DNA of 64,000 nucleotides. Origin: Datisca glomerata (lineage: Eukaryota > Streptophyta > Magnoliopsida > Cucurbitales > Datiscaceae). The position numbers were made by a program, and so were the translations under genes. Shown in pieces: positions 1 through 11,939 of this stretch. Every line of letters starts with the position of its first letter. The first letter of the stretch is position 1. The stretch lies in the NCBI GenBank assembly GCA_003255025.1, contig QANY01009049.1, forward strand, positions 186,001-250,000. Reading direction: 5' to 3'. The notes under the pieces are model-generated. The model saw nothing but the letters and a program-made list of their open reading frames with translations. It had not been told where the DNA came from and did no database searches.

Positions 1-1798
1 TTTACACAGAAGGAAAGAATTGATTCTAAAGAGATTTTCTCTCCAATTTCTACGAAAAACTCTTTCAGGATTATATTGGCATTGGTGGCGCATTTCAATC
101 TTGAGCTGCATCAGATGGTGTAAAGACATCGTTTTTCAATGGCAACATTGAAGAGACTATGTATTTGGTGCAACAAAAAAACTTTGTGTCCGGAGACCTA
201 AATAATATGGATTGCAATCTTAAGAAATTCATATATGGACTAAGCAGACATCTTGACAATGATATTTTAAGTTTCATAAGGTAATCATCTCATTCTGCTT
301 TTGAGATGAATGTGGTCGATGTTTGTATATATCATAAGTTCTGTGGGAGTAAGCATATTTTTCTAGTTTTATATGTAGATGACATTTTACTTGCCAACAA
401 CGATATAAGCTTATTGCCCAACACCAATAGATTTCTAACGATAAGAATTTTGAGATGAAAGATCTTGGTGACGCGTCTTTTGTATTAAGGATCCAAATAC
501 ACCGAGACCGCTCTCCAGGTTTTCTTAGATTATCACAAATGAGCTATATTGAAAATGTTCTCAAAATATATGGCATGCACGATTGGAAACCAGGTGATAC
601 CCCTATGGCTAAGGGATAGAGGTTCAGTCTCAATCAATGTCCTAAGAATGATTTTGAGGAAAAAGAAATGCAGAAGATTCTTTATGCCTCAGTAGTAGGG
701 AGTCTGATATATGCTCAGGTTTGTACACGTCTGGATATTGCGTACGTGACTTGGATGTCAGGCAAGTATTTAAGCAATTCAGGCATAGACCATTGGAAAG
801 AAGCTAAATGGGTCTTGTTGTATTTACAGAGAATAAAGGACTACATGATCATGTACCAGAGGTTTGATCAGATTGAGATCGTTGGATATACTGACTCTGA
901 TTTTTCCAGACGCCTAGATAATATGAAATCTATGTAGGGCTACATTTTTCTGCTAGCTGGAGGTATTGTCTCCTAGAACATTGCTAAACAGTCTCTTATA
1001 ACCTCTTCTACCATGGCACACAGGGTTCATAGCATGTTATGAGACATCCAATCACGAAATCTGACTGTGAAATTTTATCACAGGGTTACGGAGAGTGGAC
1101 GGTATTAAGAGACTACTCAAGTTATTTTGTGACAATATGTCAGCAGTCCTCTATTCTAATAACAATATGAGCTCGAAAAAGTCGAGGTCCATAGACATCA
1201 AGTTCCTGGTTGTTAAGGAAAAAGTTGAGAATAGACAGTTGTCTATAGAGCACGTCGGAATAAACTCCATGATTGCGGATCCGCTTACTAAGGGATTGCT
1301 ACCTAAACAGTTTCATGAGCACATTGCTCTTATGGGTGTCATATTGGTTGACGATATTCAATTTTAGTGGAAGGTTGTGCTTTTAGATGCTCTTCTTTAT
1401 AGATATACTTTCAGTTATTTCGGTTTATGGATTTTTTAGGTAATTTCTACAGAAATGAAATTTTGGTTTATTCACACTCTGACTCTGGTATGGTTTGATC
1501 TCACTAAGATTTTTGATGCATCTGTTGGAAATAGGAATGTTAAGATCACATTACATAAAAATTTCATGCTACACATTCACATCATAATCCATGTCATTTA
1601 GTAATATTGACACACGTGACCATTGATGTAGGTTGAGTTACGATTGATGTAGTGAATGTCGCTTTGATCCTATGTTGGTATGATTGATGGACCAGATTGG
1701 TTATAAATACATTTTAGTAATGACATTACAGTTGAGCTCGTTCGGTTATTTTTGCAATGCATAATTATAAGGTTATACATATAGTCCAAGTGGGAGAT
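1..1798 (+). mobile_element. Ty1/copia retrotransposon, 3' part of pol (degenerate)
   Basis: This is the end of a copia polyprotein: reverse transcriptase, then RNase H. The RT catalytic YVDD is readable at about 369-383 in the context LYVDDILLA, and the RNase H core YTDSDF at about 886-905. The typical copia C-terminus (SIEHVGINSMIADPLTKGL) is at about 1245-1305. The reading frame is broken by several stops and frameshifts, so it is dead. A purine-rich tract (AGTGGGAGA, 1789-1797) next to the LTR is the plus-strand primer. Gag, protease, integrase and the 5' LTR lie outside the window. Confidence 0.93.
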
Positions 1799-2341
1799 TG
1801 TTGGAACCTTAATCCAATGTTGGACTTATATGTGAATAGTTATATGTTACAGACTGTCAAATAAGGTTAAGCCAATTAAAAGTGATCGACTAAGGTTTTA
1901 GTAATTTGGATTTTAACGTATCTGATAGGTTGTGAGCCTTTTGATGTGCAGAAACTTTTGGGTAATTTCTATTTTTATGATGGGCTAAAATAGAAATACA
2001 AAAATATGTGTTACCTATAAGTAGTTATGGTACACATTCACACAATTAAGCAAAACTATTTTATTCTCTCTAATATCCTATCGTTATAAAAAAAATAGAG
2101 ATGCTTAATCGAATGAGACTCTTTGATAGAGAATCATGTAGATCTGGAAGGCCAACCGTTCGGCTATAAATTACGATTTACTGTCATGGATTTCGGTATG
2201 CTTCCGCTTTATAGTTAATTCGTTCTTGATGTGTTCAACATGAGTTTAGATTTATTGAGATACGGTCTATACCGAAAGAGGTTTTGAATCTAACATTACG
2301 AATATAAATTTATATTGGACTTTGAATTAAATAACGTAACA
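1799..2341 (+). repeat. 3' LTR of the copia element
   Basis: The sequence after the polypurine tract begins TGTTGGAACC and ends GTAACA, giving the TG...CA termini expected of an LTR, about 543 bp long. The partner 5' LTR is not in the window, so the ends rest on the PPT and terminal dinucleotides only, and the target duplication cannot be checked. Confidence 0.75.
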
Positions 2342-3774
2342 ATCACACTCCTGGGTAAATAGTGGGACCAAATAACGATGTGATTTGCACGTTATATAAA
2401 ATTAATTATGTAGTGACTTATTTGATAAGTAAGAATATAATTTTAGATAATATGTTAGAAGGTTTAGTACTCGAACATGGTACATATAAAGCAAAATTAA
2501 ATTGAGGGATGCTTGTAATTATATGCGTATATTTTTTTAAATTATAGAAAATAATTTATTTCATCAAATTATCACATTCATAAGAAATGATTATTTCAAT
2601 AATCAATTGTTGGAAAATATATTTATGTCTTTCTCTAAATTCGATTTTATGAATTTACATGTCGCTGATTACATAAATATTATATTATATTTACTAAAGA
2701 ATAAATTAGTATTAACTAAAAATTAATATTCATTATAATATAAAAGATCTCACAGCTAATGTTTGCGGATATTCACTTTCCTAATTACACAATGATATAA
2801 AATTATCTAATTTACAAACTATTATAAAATTTATTATATAAATGAAGTAAAGGAAAAATATGTGAATAATTTGTATATATTTTAAGGAGATTTAAAGGAT
2901 AAATGAAAAAATCATGGGTATGCCCTTTATAGGATGTAATTGTTTCGGTATTAATATAATTTTACTTACCAAACAAAATACGTCACACAAACGAATCTAT
3001 ACTAATATACTCGTGTAAGTGAATAACCAATTATGTCATTTGTTTTAAAATACCAACAATGAATTGACCAAAATTTGAAGAAAAATTATATAAATAACCT
3101 TACACAAGATAAATACCATAAAAGATGAATGAATTATTATCATGGAGAATAACACACAAGTAGGTGAAAAGATTGAAAAATATCAATAAATACAAAAAAA
3201 ATACCAGTGTTTTAATTGATGGCAGAGTGTAAAATCGAATCTTATTAGTTACTAGTAAAGTATCCGTCCTACGCATGGGATTGAAAAACAAAGTACCAGT
3301 GTTTTAATTGAAATATAAATCCTAGAATTTAAATAGATATCAATATATGAAGCTTTTTGTTATGCAATCATACTACTTTCCAAGAACGGGAACATACAAA
3401 TATATTATGCAATTATCTTAATTAAAAATATCTTATACTAATTCAAACGATACATTAAGATAGAATAATATGAAAAAACATTAAATTTATCATGAATGCA
3501 TAATAAATCATGTCTATTAAACATTGAATTAAAGTTTAACATACACATACATTTTAAAGTTTACTGAAGTTCGCCTTGTAAACGATATTTTGGTGTAACC
3601 TTCAAAAAGCTAAATCTTTCATAATCAAAATTATATGTTATTTGAATATATGTAAAAAAGGTTTGAATATAAAAGTTTTACTTTTCCATACAGTTTAAAG
3701 GTTATTGAAGACCTCTTTGTAAACGATAATTTTGGTGTAACCTTCTAAATGTTTGTCATCTTCTACAATTAGAA
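2342..3774. other. AT-rich spacer, no gene seen
   Basis: Very AT-rich DNA without a credible coding frame. A sequence near 3556-3610 recurs imperfectly near 3693-3750 (shared TGTAAACGATA and TTTGGTGTAACCTTC), probably 3' flanking DNA of the Helitron remnant next door. A sub-kilobase repeat (ACCAGTGTTTTAATTGA) also occurs twice, near 3204 and 3295. Confidence 0.6.
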
Positions 3775-4165
3775 ATTTCAGTCTTCTGGTATTGTAACTC
3801 TAGATGCAGCAACATAGAGTTGTCCATGGCTGAATACTGACCTTGGTAAATATACTTCAACATGATTAAGAGATTGGCTCTTGTTTATTGTCTTGGCATA
3901 ACATACTTTCAATGGATAGTAGTATAAATGGAATTGAACTACAAACAAATAATATTGAAACATCAATTCAATAGATAAGATTAGAAAAAGTGGATAACTT
4001 TCTACTAAAAAGATAGTTTTTACCTTTTCATCCAATAATACCATTTTGGTATTAATAAGTTCTCTGTTTTTCTTGACGTTAATTATATCCCATAGCCTAT
4101 ATATTCTAGCTTTGATCTTCCAATCATATCGCTCGGGGTCAAATTTCTTATAAATTGGAAACTTT
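3775..4165 (-). pseudogene. Helitron-type remnant: RPA-like OB-fold piece followed by PIF1-like helicase motif
   Basis: Read on the minus strand, about 4160 to 4023 encodes a fragment resembling the DNA-binding fold of plant RPA1-like proteins (DWKIKARIYRLWD, ending in ILLDEK-like MVLLDEK). After an intron-like gap, about 3930-3778 encodes the C-terminal motif of PIF1-like helicases (AKTINKSQSLNHVEVYLPR, then FSHGQLYVAASRV). Both families are carried by plant Helitrons. The piece is far too short to work: no Walker motifs, no Rep domain. In most elements I would expect helicase before RPA, so the order here suggests rearranged fragments. Confidence 0.7.
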
Positions 4166-4469
4166 CACTTTTTAAATTTTTATTCCAGAAATTTAAAAAA
4201 AGAAAAAATAATATAATTTAAATAATAAATTAAGTGAGTCAAAATATAAATGGATAGAATAAATAAGAAGATCATCTATGAGATAGTAGACATCCTGAAG
4301 CTTTTGCTCGAATGTCTCCCAAAAAAGCACGTGAAAGAATAGTAAGATTAGTTAAAAAAAGATCCGCTGAAAATGCTATGACGCTACCAAATCCAAAATA
4401 AGTAGCAGGATGTCATCAAGCACATTATTGCAGCTTTTCCTCTATATTAATATGTCTTCAAGATAATGA

Positions 4470-4512
4470 TATAATATATATATATATATATATATNTATA
4501 TATATATATAAG
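4470..4512. repeat. (TA)n microsatellite with one undetermined base
   Basis: About 20 TA units with an N at 4496. It directly abuts the left arm of the Mutator-like element, whose target duplication is therefore hard to recognise. Confidence 0.9.
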
Positions 4513-6560
4513 AGTTAATTTCAAAAACACCCCTTCAATTTTTGACCAATTTTTAATGTCACCCCCTCAACTTTAAACTCATTTCAATTTTCCCTTCAAC
4601 TTTCACCCCTTCTGTCAAGTTTTCCATCTCAAGCTCCTTAAGTAGGCCACGTGCACATCACATGATCAACTTTTGGACATTTTTACCCTCCCTTGACAAA
4701 ATGCCAAATTTTGATTATAATTTTTTTTGAAACGCATGTTTTGTCTCTGTGGGACGAAACATGGGTTTTGCCACAATATATTTCTCCCAACTCAAAATCC
4801 CTAAGCAAAATCGGGCAATTCCAATTCCATTTCACAATTGAGGGGTGTCTAAATCAGTAAATCGTTCAAGGGGGTGCTTCTTCTTCGCTGGTTAGCTTCA
4901 ATTCGCTAGGGTTCTTCGCGACGCATGGATTAACAAGGCTTCTTCTTGATTTGCAGGGTTTCTTCACGACGCAAGGCTTCTTCGCAAGTGCTTCTTATTC
5001 GCTAGGGTTCTTCGCGATTCGCAGGTCGTCTTCTTCTTCGATTTCAGGCCAGACATCACTTCTTGCTTCTTCGCGACGCATGGCTTCTTGCGGTACTTTC
5101 TCAAATTTTTTAATTGTAATTTCTTGATAATTTTGTAATTATCAAGAGTTTAATCCTTTTTTTAATTTAAGTTTTTGCACCAAAATCATCGGTGATTAAT
5201 TACAAGCTTTTGAGAAATAGAGAAATGTTAAGGTTACTGTTAGTGAGGTTGTGAGGTTAATGTTAGTGATTAAGTTGTTGCTTTGAGTAAGATTACTGTT
5301 AGTGAGATTGTGAGGTTAATTTTCATTTTTTTATCTCCTAGAATCCATTTGATGGCTGCAACTTCTAGTACTTAATCTGAAATTAGAGGGACAGTACCAA
5401 TTAATTATTGTAACTGTGGCATTAGGGCCCATTAAAGACTTCTTCGACTGATGAGAATCCAGGACGGAGGTTCTTTGGGTGCGGTAGATTTGAGGTTTGA
5501 AATTATGAATAAATTTGAGTTATTCAATTACTCTCTAATGACGTTATCAATGAATCTTAGTTTATTGTATAACCAATGCAGGAAGGCAATGTATGTGATT
5601 ATATTGAATGGTTTGATCCTCCACCCGGTAGTCATAGAGGTAACATGATCACAACCATTGAAGAAGATATAAAACAGTTAATGATAGAAACACAAATGAA
5701 CAATGAGAAGATTACAAGATTGGAGAAGTGGTCCCCATGTCTAACAGTGAATAAATACAATAATAAACAACTTTCTAGGACTGTAAAATGGACCCCATCT
5801 CTCTAACAGTGACTAAATAGAGCAATAAACAAGCACATAAAAATTTAGGGTTGTGAAATGGTCTCACTAAAGCATAAACATATAAAAGTCTCAAAAGCAT
5901 AAAACAAATGCTCCACGCAGTTCTCCATATAGTATAAAAAACATCTCCAAGTATCAAAGTCTTAAAGTCACGCATAATAAAGCACACAAAAAATATCTCA
6001 TACCTTCGTGCGAAGAAGCCAGGAATGATGTCTGGCCTAAAGTCGAAGAAGAAGATGACCTGCGAATCGCAAAGAACCCTAGAGAAGAAGAAGCACTCGC
6101 AAAGAAGCCATGCGTCGCAAAGAAGCCTTACGAATCACGAAGAAGCCTGCGAATCCCTGCGTCGCGAAGAACCCTCGAAAAAGAAGCACCCCCTCACGAT
6201 TCACTAATTCAGACACCCCTCAATTGCGAAATGGAAATGGAAATGCCCGATTTTGCTTAGGGATTTCAAGTCGGGAGAAATATATTGTGGCAAAACACGC
6301 ATTTTGTCCCACAGAGACAAAGCACGCGTTTCAAACAAGTTTTTTTTTATAATCAAAACTTGGTGTTTTGCCAAGGGAGGGCAAAAATGTCCAAAAGTTG
6401 ATCACGTGATGTGCATGTGACCTACTTAACGGGTTTGAGATAGAAAATTTGACAGAAGGGGTGTGATTGAAAGTTGAAGGGGAAATTGAGATGAGTTTAA
6501 AGTTGAGGGGGTGACATTAAAAATTGGTCAAAGTTGAGGGGGTGATATCTATTTTGTATG
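4512..6560. mobile_element. Mutator-like element with long terminal inverted repeats (gene-carrying)
   Basis: The stretch 4512-5094 returns as an imperfect reverse complement at about 6003-6560. Matching landmarks are CACCCCCTCAACTTTAAACT on the left against AGTTTAAAGTTGAGGGGGTG on the right, and AAAATCGGGCA against TGCCCGATTTT. Arms of about 560-580 bp around a 0.9-kb core are typical of non-autonomous MULEs. No transposase is present. The outermost ends and a 9-bp target duplication could not be fixed because of the TA repeat on the left; TATATATAT against TGTATGTAT on the right is only suggestive. The open frames within the right arm (6025-6352) are a by-product of the repeated GAAGAAG/GCGAAGAA motif. 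Confidence 0.82.
5352..5790 (+). pseudogene. GRF-type zinc-finger gene fragment inside the MULE
   Basis: In the core of the element, ATG at 5352 opens a frame that reaches the start of a GRF zinc finger (NYCNCGIRA, about 5403-5428), with an in-frame stop at about 5373 on the way. A one-base shift then leads to the remainder of the motif (KTSSTDENPGRRFFGCGRFE) up to 5494. A GT..AG intron (5495-5581) follows, and the next exon continues in phase with GNVCDYIEWFDPPPG and a charged, helical tail. The cysteine pattern CxC...GC...CDY and the NPGRRF and EWFDP signatures identify the family, which binds nucleic acid. At least one stop and one frameshift make this copy non-functional. Confidence 0.78.
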
Positions 6561-8352
6561 TATTTTTAGTATAATTAAGAAGCATCTAAAGTGTAATACA
6601 AATTATATTAGCAAATTGGAAACAACGAAAAATTATAATCACAAAATCTAGAAAAAACATGCAATGAAGCAATAATTAGAGTAATAAATTACTAATTGTA
6701 TCATGATCTACAACGCATATATTCATCCCAAAAAAAGTAAAATAGTGTAGTCTATGGAAGAATAATGTTAAATTGCTTGTACTCTCACATACTGAACGCA
6801 TATAAAATCCTAAAAATCTGCAGAGTAAATAACTATCGGATAAAAGAATGAGTAAAAGAGAGAAATCATAGGTGATTTACAGTCTAACCTCGTGCACTGA
6901 TCTTCATGGGTAGATGATAGGTTGATATAAGAATTAATGAAATGCTAGAAGATTATTGGAGAAATGGCCAGCGAATTGGAGGAGAGAGGAAGATGGAAAA
7001 CGGATGAGGGAGAATTGAATATAGAAGATAGATGATTGAAGAACAATCATCCAAAGGCGAAACTGATTTTGATATTATTGACCATGAATAGCATCTAATA
7101 AGAAGAATTTGATGGAAGAAACCCTAAAAAGAAAGGGATGTTGTCGAAGAAAGCTGTAGAAGAAGGTGGAACGTCATTGACCTTCACACTAAAGGTAATT
7201 GAATAAGATAATTAGGAAAATTGAATGAAAAAGAATAGGAAGAAAAATTCATTCAAATATTTGTCTTGGAATGTGGTCGTTTAATACCATTAGAATTCAA
7301 TTTTTCCTTTTTCTTTAAACATTTCCCTTAAATATAAAAATATACTACATTAAAAAATATATAATTGTATATTTAGACATGTTTATAAGTAAGAACCGAT
7401 AAAATAGAGATAATATGACAAATACAAAATTTCCTCTAAAATTACTAACATATAAGAGAAAAAAATAAAAGACAACTATATTGATAATTGATATAACAAA
7501 GAAATATATTTTTATATCAATACTTATGTAAGGATTTATTAATCATTCAAATAAAAAGTTCTATCCATCTATACATAAAAATTATATTGATTGTTTATAC
7601 TCGTCAATAAATGTGTATTAATTAAAGAAAAACCCCTCTATCATTAATTTAGTTTTATCACCATGCATACCTCAATAATAAGTTATATAATTTTTATATG
7701 AAGAATCAAATCATTTAAATTAAGTATATGGACGCATAGCATTAAATTATATATGACACTTAGTATTATTTCAAGTAAGCATACACAACTTTATATATAT
7801 AAGATTTCAGATAAGCATAAAAGTAGTAGCCAACATCAGGATCTACACCAACATGACACGTGAGATCATAACACAAAATAATGCTTCATTATAGAATTGT
7901 TGACCATATTACCTCTTGTTATTATGCCAACTCACCCTTTACTAAACTTTAATTTCTTTAGATTTGAGAAAATTAAGGGCTTGTTTGAAACATGTAATCC
8001 TATGAAGTAATTTTTCTATTAATTAAATTATTTTATTTGTTTTGAGAAATATTTAAAGTTTACAATAATTCTATTTTGTTAGTAATTTTAATTTTTCTCA
8101 CGAGGAAAAGATTAAATTATTTTTAAAAATGAAGGTAATTCAGAATTAACAAGACGGATTAATCATGAGGAGATGATTGAATTTCTTCCAAAGTAATTTT
8201 CAATTATTTACCGTGAAATAAACATATATCATCACACGTAGCAAACTTAAATTTTCATCAACTACTCTACAGATTGTCACGGTATTTCTAGATTTCACAT
8301 GCCACCCCCTAAAAAGGTTTAGTAAAAATAGTATCATCTCTTGTTGTTTAGT
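6561..8352. other. AT-rich spacer
   Basis: No coding frame or conserved domain seen. The 6890-7200 part is less AT-rich and purine-rich (repeated GAAGAA, GGAGAGAGG) and may be leader DNA of a decayed element on the minus strand. Nothing else can be supported. Confidence 0.5.
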
Positions 8353-8357
8353 AGATT
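8353..8357. repeat. Target site duplication, left (AGATT)
   Basis: AGATT here and again at 11088-11092, immediately outside the two LTRs, marks a single retrotransposon insertion. Confidence 0.9.
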
Positions 8358-8572
8358 TGAGAACTTGAAGAAAGCTTCGAGAGACAAGAGAAAAGTGAAG
8401 GAAGAAGTAGAAAGTGAAAGAGATATTTTCTCAAAAAATACCTCGAGAACCTTCATTAACTAAAACAGAAGAACTAGAACACTTCTTATACAGTACATAG
8501 TCAGCAGATTAGTTAGAAGAAAGACTAAAAACTAACTAACCCTAAAACCAAGATTATTAATATCTACTAACA
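8358..8572 (-). repeat. 3' LTR of the minus-strand copia element
   Basis: 215 bp. On the plus strand it starts TGAGAACTTG and ends CTACTAACA; on the minus strand it runs TGTTAG...TCTCA. It is preceded on the minus strand by a short purine tract (ATAGGGGC, 8573-8580) that fits a polypurine tract. Confidence 0.9.
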
Positions 8573-9409
8573 GCCCCTATCAAACTGATGCAATATGTAA
8601 GGACAACCGAAGTCTGGTTTTAAGGGAGTTGAAAGCAGCACAAGAAAGAGTTTCGGTGAAGATATCTACAAATTGGCCTTTGGAGCTGATATAACTGACT
8701 ATGAGATATTTTATTGCAACCTTTTCTCGAATGAAATGATAGTATATCTCAATGTGTTTTGTTCATGCATGAAAAATCAGATTGGAAGCTAGGGAAATGG
8801 CTGAAATACTATTACATCACAATTGAGGAGGATGGTGTAAATGAATGTGTAAATCTCTTACAATCTATCTTATCCAAGATTTCTATAGCAGTGGTCGCTA
8901 AACTCCTATACACAGCTTCAGTGGAGGATCTAGAGATTGTTGATATCTTCTTTGAAGACCAAGATATAGGACATTTTCCAAGGAAAACAACAAAACAAGA
9001 AGTTGATCTTCTGTCAATTCAGTCCCCAACCCAATATGAGTTAGTGTATGCATTGAGAGATATGTTGCCTTTTTGAAATTTGATGCCAAGATCAGAGGTT
9101 CCTTTTAAGTATCTTAGGATTCTCTTAACAGCTATCAAATGAACTGATGTAGGTTTGTGCATAAATTGACAGACTTTGTTGATAGATAATGTGATATCAT
9201 GTCTTGAAAAAGTTAAATATTGCAGGCCTCATACTAAATCTCTATAACTTGTTGGGTCTTTAAGAAGTGGAGTAGAAGTACCATGAAGGTTAACTTTGAG
9301 GGTCATTGGTGTGTTGCAAGGTTTTGCATGAAATTAGCCCAGCATTTTCCAACAAGACCCAAACATATCTCTGCTGATAAATAAAAATACCAGAATTAGT
9401 TTGTTGAAC

Positions 9410-9916
9410 TTATAAGCCAAGGAATTTTTTTAAAGAGCCTAGATCTGTCATTTCGAAGGCAGAATTGAGTTTATGTATAAGATCACTAATTAAAGAAGGG
9501 CTAGAACCGGTGATGACTATGCCATCAACACATAATAACAAGTAGAGTAAGTAAGTATCAGATTTAAACATGAATAAAGAAGAGTCAACAACAGATGCCG
9601 AAAATCCCAAATTAAGCAAATAAGTTATGATTTTTTCAAACCAGGCTCTTAGAGCATGTCTGAGACCATATAGAAACTTATGTAATTTACAAACATGATT
9701 TGGATAAGAAGGATCTACAAACCCTTGAGGTTGGCTCATAAAAACTTCCTCTTTGTAATGTGCCATGAAGAAATGTATTTTAACATCTAGGTGATGTAGA
9801 GGCCAAGAAAACTGAGCAGCAAGGGCCAAAACAATTATAACAGTTGCATATTTAACAACATGGCTAAAAGGTTTCAGTATAATCGATACCTGATTGCTGG
9901 TGAAAACCTTTAGCAA
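9410..9916 (-). pseudogene. Copia reverse transcriptase fragment
   Basis: 168 codons of copia-type reverse transcriptase. Family hallmarks are WPLHHLDVKIHFFMAH (normally QLDVKNAFLHG), the QPQGFVDPSYPNHVCKLHK stretch and LYGLRHALRAWFEK. The catalytic YVDD box has become CVDG, and the frame stops before RNase H. RNase H homology resumes in other frames down to about 8790. Confidence 0.92.
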
Positions 9917-10059
9917 CTAACCTGACTTTGTACCTTAGACACTCCCATCTGGATTGAGGTCGTGTATCAGTAGAATAAAAGTTGGAGTTTTGAGAAGAAA
10001 AAGGTGCTGAAGCAGTGTTAGGTAAATGAAGCAAACCAGAATTGGAGTTATGTCTCCCT

Positions 10060-10860
10060 TAATTACCATAATTTCTCTCAGAACCAAAGTTACTTCATCT
10101 CTCTTGATGGATTGAATTTGTTACCATGACCATTGTTTTGGTTGCCAGGAAAATTGGCTGCTGCCATAAGAGCCATGCTATGAACTTGAGCCTCATGCTT
10201 CTTTGTCTGATCTGCGGGGGATTGCTCCTCTGCTTTATGCAAAACACGAAGTTCCTCTAAGTGGAGAGGTTCAGATCTTGCACAACTAGATGTTTTGAAA
10301 GCCCCATATTCTGAACAAAGGCCATTGAGGGTGTACAGAATGATGTCTTCATCTTCAATGAAGACTGAGATAGCTGTAAGTTTGTCTCTGGATTCTTTGG
10401 TTCATTGCACATAATCATCCATTGATTCGTTTCCTTTCTTTGTAACAGATTGAAGTTCGGATTTAAGATGGATGATATTCGAACTAGGAGAGATGAGTAC
10501 CTCCTTTCAAGAGAAGACCATGCTTCTTGGCTTGTCTTGCGGCCAACAACACAGGATAGGGCAGATTGAGATAAATAATGCTTTGATAAGGGTCATTAAC
10601 GCCTGATCTTGAATGATCCAGGCAGAGTATACTTTGGATCAATCTTTATTGTAGGAATTCCTTTGTCATCTTCAAGAAATTGTGCAGGACAGGGATGAGT
10701 GCCATCAACAAACTCAAAGAGAGAATGAGCTTTCAAGATTGCAACGACTTGATATTTCCAAAGAACAAATTAGATGAATCTAGTATGATGGAAATCAAAT
10801 TACAAATATTTGATAGTAGAAAAATTGGAGAATGAGGATTTGCCATGGATGTTTGTCCTT
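10060..10860 (-). pseudogene. Copia gag-like remnant
   Basis: Between the primer binding site and the RT fragment the minus strand encodes broken gag sequence of the UBN2/retrotran-gag type, in several frames with stops. One readable piece, near 10740-10560, runs from a LFEFVDGTHPCPAQFLEDD-like stretch to a DPKYTAWIIQDQALMTLI-like stretch. No intact frame longer than about 60 codons survives. Confidence 0.65.
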
Positions 10861-10875
10861 AGGGCTCTAATACCA

Positions 10876-11087
10876 TGAGAACTTGAAGAAAACTTCGAGA
10901 GACAAGAGAAAAGTGAAGGAAGAAGTAGAGAGTGAAATAGATGTTTTCTTAAAGAATACCTCGAGAACTTTCATTAACTAGAACAGTTCTTATACATTAC
11001 ATAGTTAGCAGATTAGTTAGAAGAAAGACTAAAAACTAACTAACTACTAACTAACCTTAAAACCAAGACTATTAATATCTACTAACA
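10876..11087 (-). repeat. 5' LTR of the minus-strand copia element
   Basis: 212 bp, matching 8358-8572 along its length. Indels distinguish the copies: a short deletion after AACTAGAACAG, and an extra TACTAACTAAC unit near 11042-11055. It is followed by the second AGATT at 11088-11092. Confidence 0.9.
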
Positions 11088-11092
11088 AGATT

Positions 11093-11723
11093 CACGATAT
11101 TAATTTTAATGATCCCGATATACGTCTTTCAAAAGAGGTCTAGATCATTATATTTTATTGAAAAAACGGTATAAATATGCTTAATATGTTTCATGTTTTC
11201 TTCACTTACAAAAATTAGACAACAACACTTTTTTAGATAATAATGATTCATGACTATTAATAATAAGAGTCCTTTAACTATATCAGTAACAATATTGTAC
11301 AAGGTTATGATATAAATGATGTACATGTGAATGAAATGAAGTGCATGTAACATAAATAAATTAAATTATTTGACATGCTTGCAACACAAATGAGGTACAA
11401 CATCTTGAGTACCTTATTGTATTGCACGTATTTTATTTAGCTTTTATGCACTCCAAAATGATATAACGAATTGAGTATGACTATTTGTTAAATGAGTTGG
11501 TACAATATGATATTATCAACAATATCATATAATTTCTCTGATAATAAAATCGGGGTTATAGATCTGTCAAAACAACATCTCTCTAGTTAATACGAACACG
11601 GGAAGGAATCTCCACCCAAGTTAATTGACCCAATTACAACTGATAAATCTAAATATAACAATAGTTGAAATGGGAAGCTTAATTTTTGATTAATCATCTC
11701 TCTATAGTCATCTCCTTCATATC
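11093..11723. other. AT-rich spacer
   Basis: No coding frame, RNA gene or element end recognised. Confidence 0.5.
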
Positions 11724-11859
11724 GATATAGAATTAATCTGTTAATGAGTAAGTAATTCTATAAATATTAAATTATATACAACGTTTTAATTGATATAGAA
11801 TTAATCTGTTAATGAGTAAGTAATTCTATAAATATTAAATTATATACAACGTTTTAATT
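11724..11859. repeat. Perfect tandem duplication, 2 x 68 bp
   Basis: The 68-bp unit starting GATATAGAATTAATCTG at 11724 is repeated immediately at 11792 with no difference seen by eye. Perfect identity implies a recent slippage or duplication, or an assembly artefact. Confidence 0.93.
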
Positions 11860-11939
11860 GATTAAATGTGTGTCAATTATTTATAAATTTTTTTAATGAT
11901 TAATAAAATATTAAATTATAAAATGTTAATATTAATTTA

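Larger units (their letters stand above)
8358..11087 (-). mobile_element. Copia LTR retrotransposon, complete ends, internally deleted
   Basis: Two direct LTRs (8358-8572 and 10876-11087) enclose 2.3 kb, and a perfect AGATT duplication flanks the whole. Transcription would run on the minus strand. Just inside the right LTR the minus strand reads TGGTATTAGAGCCCT (10861-10875), close to the tRNA-iMet primer site TGGTATCAGAGC. Gag-like sequence follows (about 10860-10060), then reverse transcriptase (9916-9410) and RNase H (about 9090-8790, with SRSSTEA). Protease and integrase are missing, as expected of a large internal deletion. The RT site YVDD is changed to CVDG near 9530. The two LTRs differ by roughly a dozen substitutions and two indels, so the insertion is not recent. 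Confidence 0.93.

Noticed and set aside
6025..6352. Basic Lys/Ser/Arg-rich frames in the right MULE arm
   Set aside because: They come from repeated GCGAAGAAGC motifs that also occur, inverted, in the left arm without a matching frame.
7970..8230. MITE-like start (GGGCTTGTTTGAAA)
   Set aside because: No matching inverted end or target duplication was found downstream.
8759..9076. 105-codon plus-strand frame in the copia element
   Set aside because: It is antisense to the RNase H region of the element and has no independent similarity.
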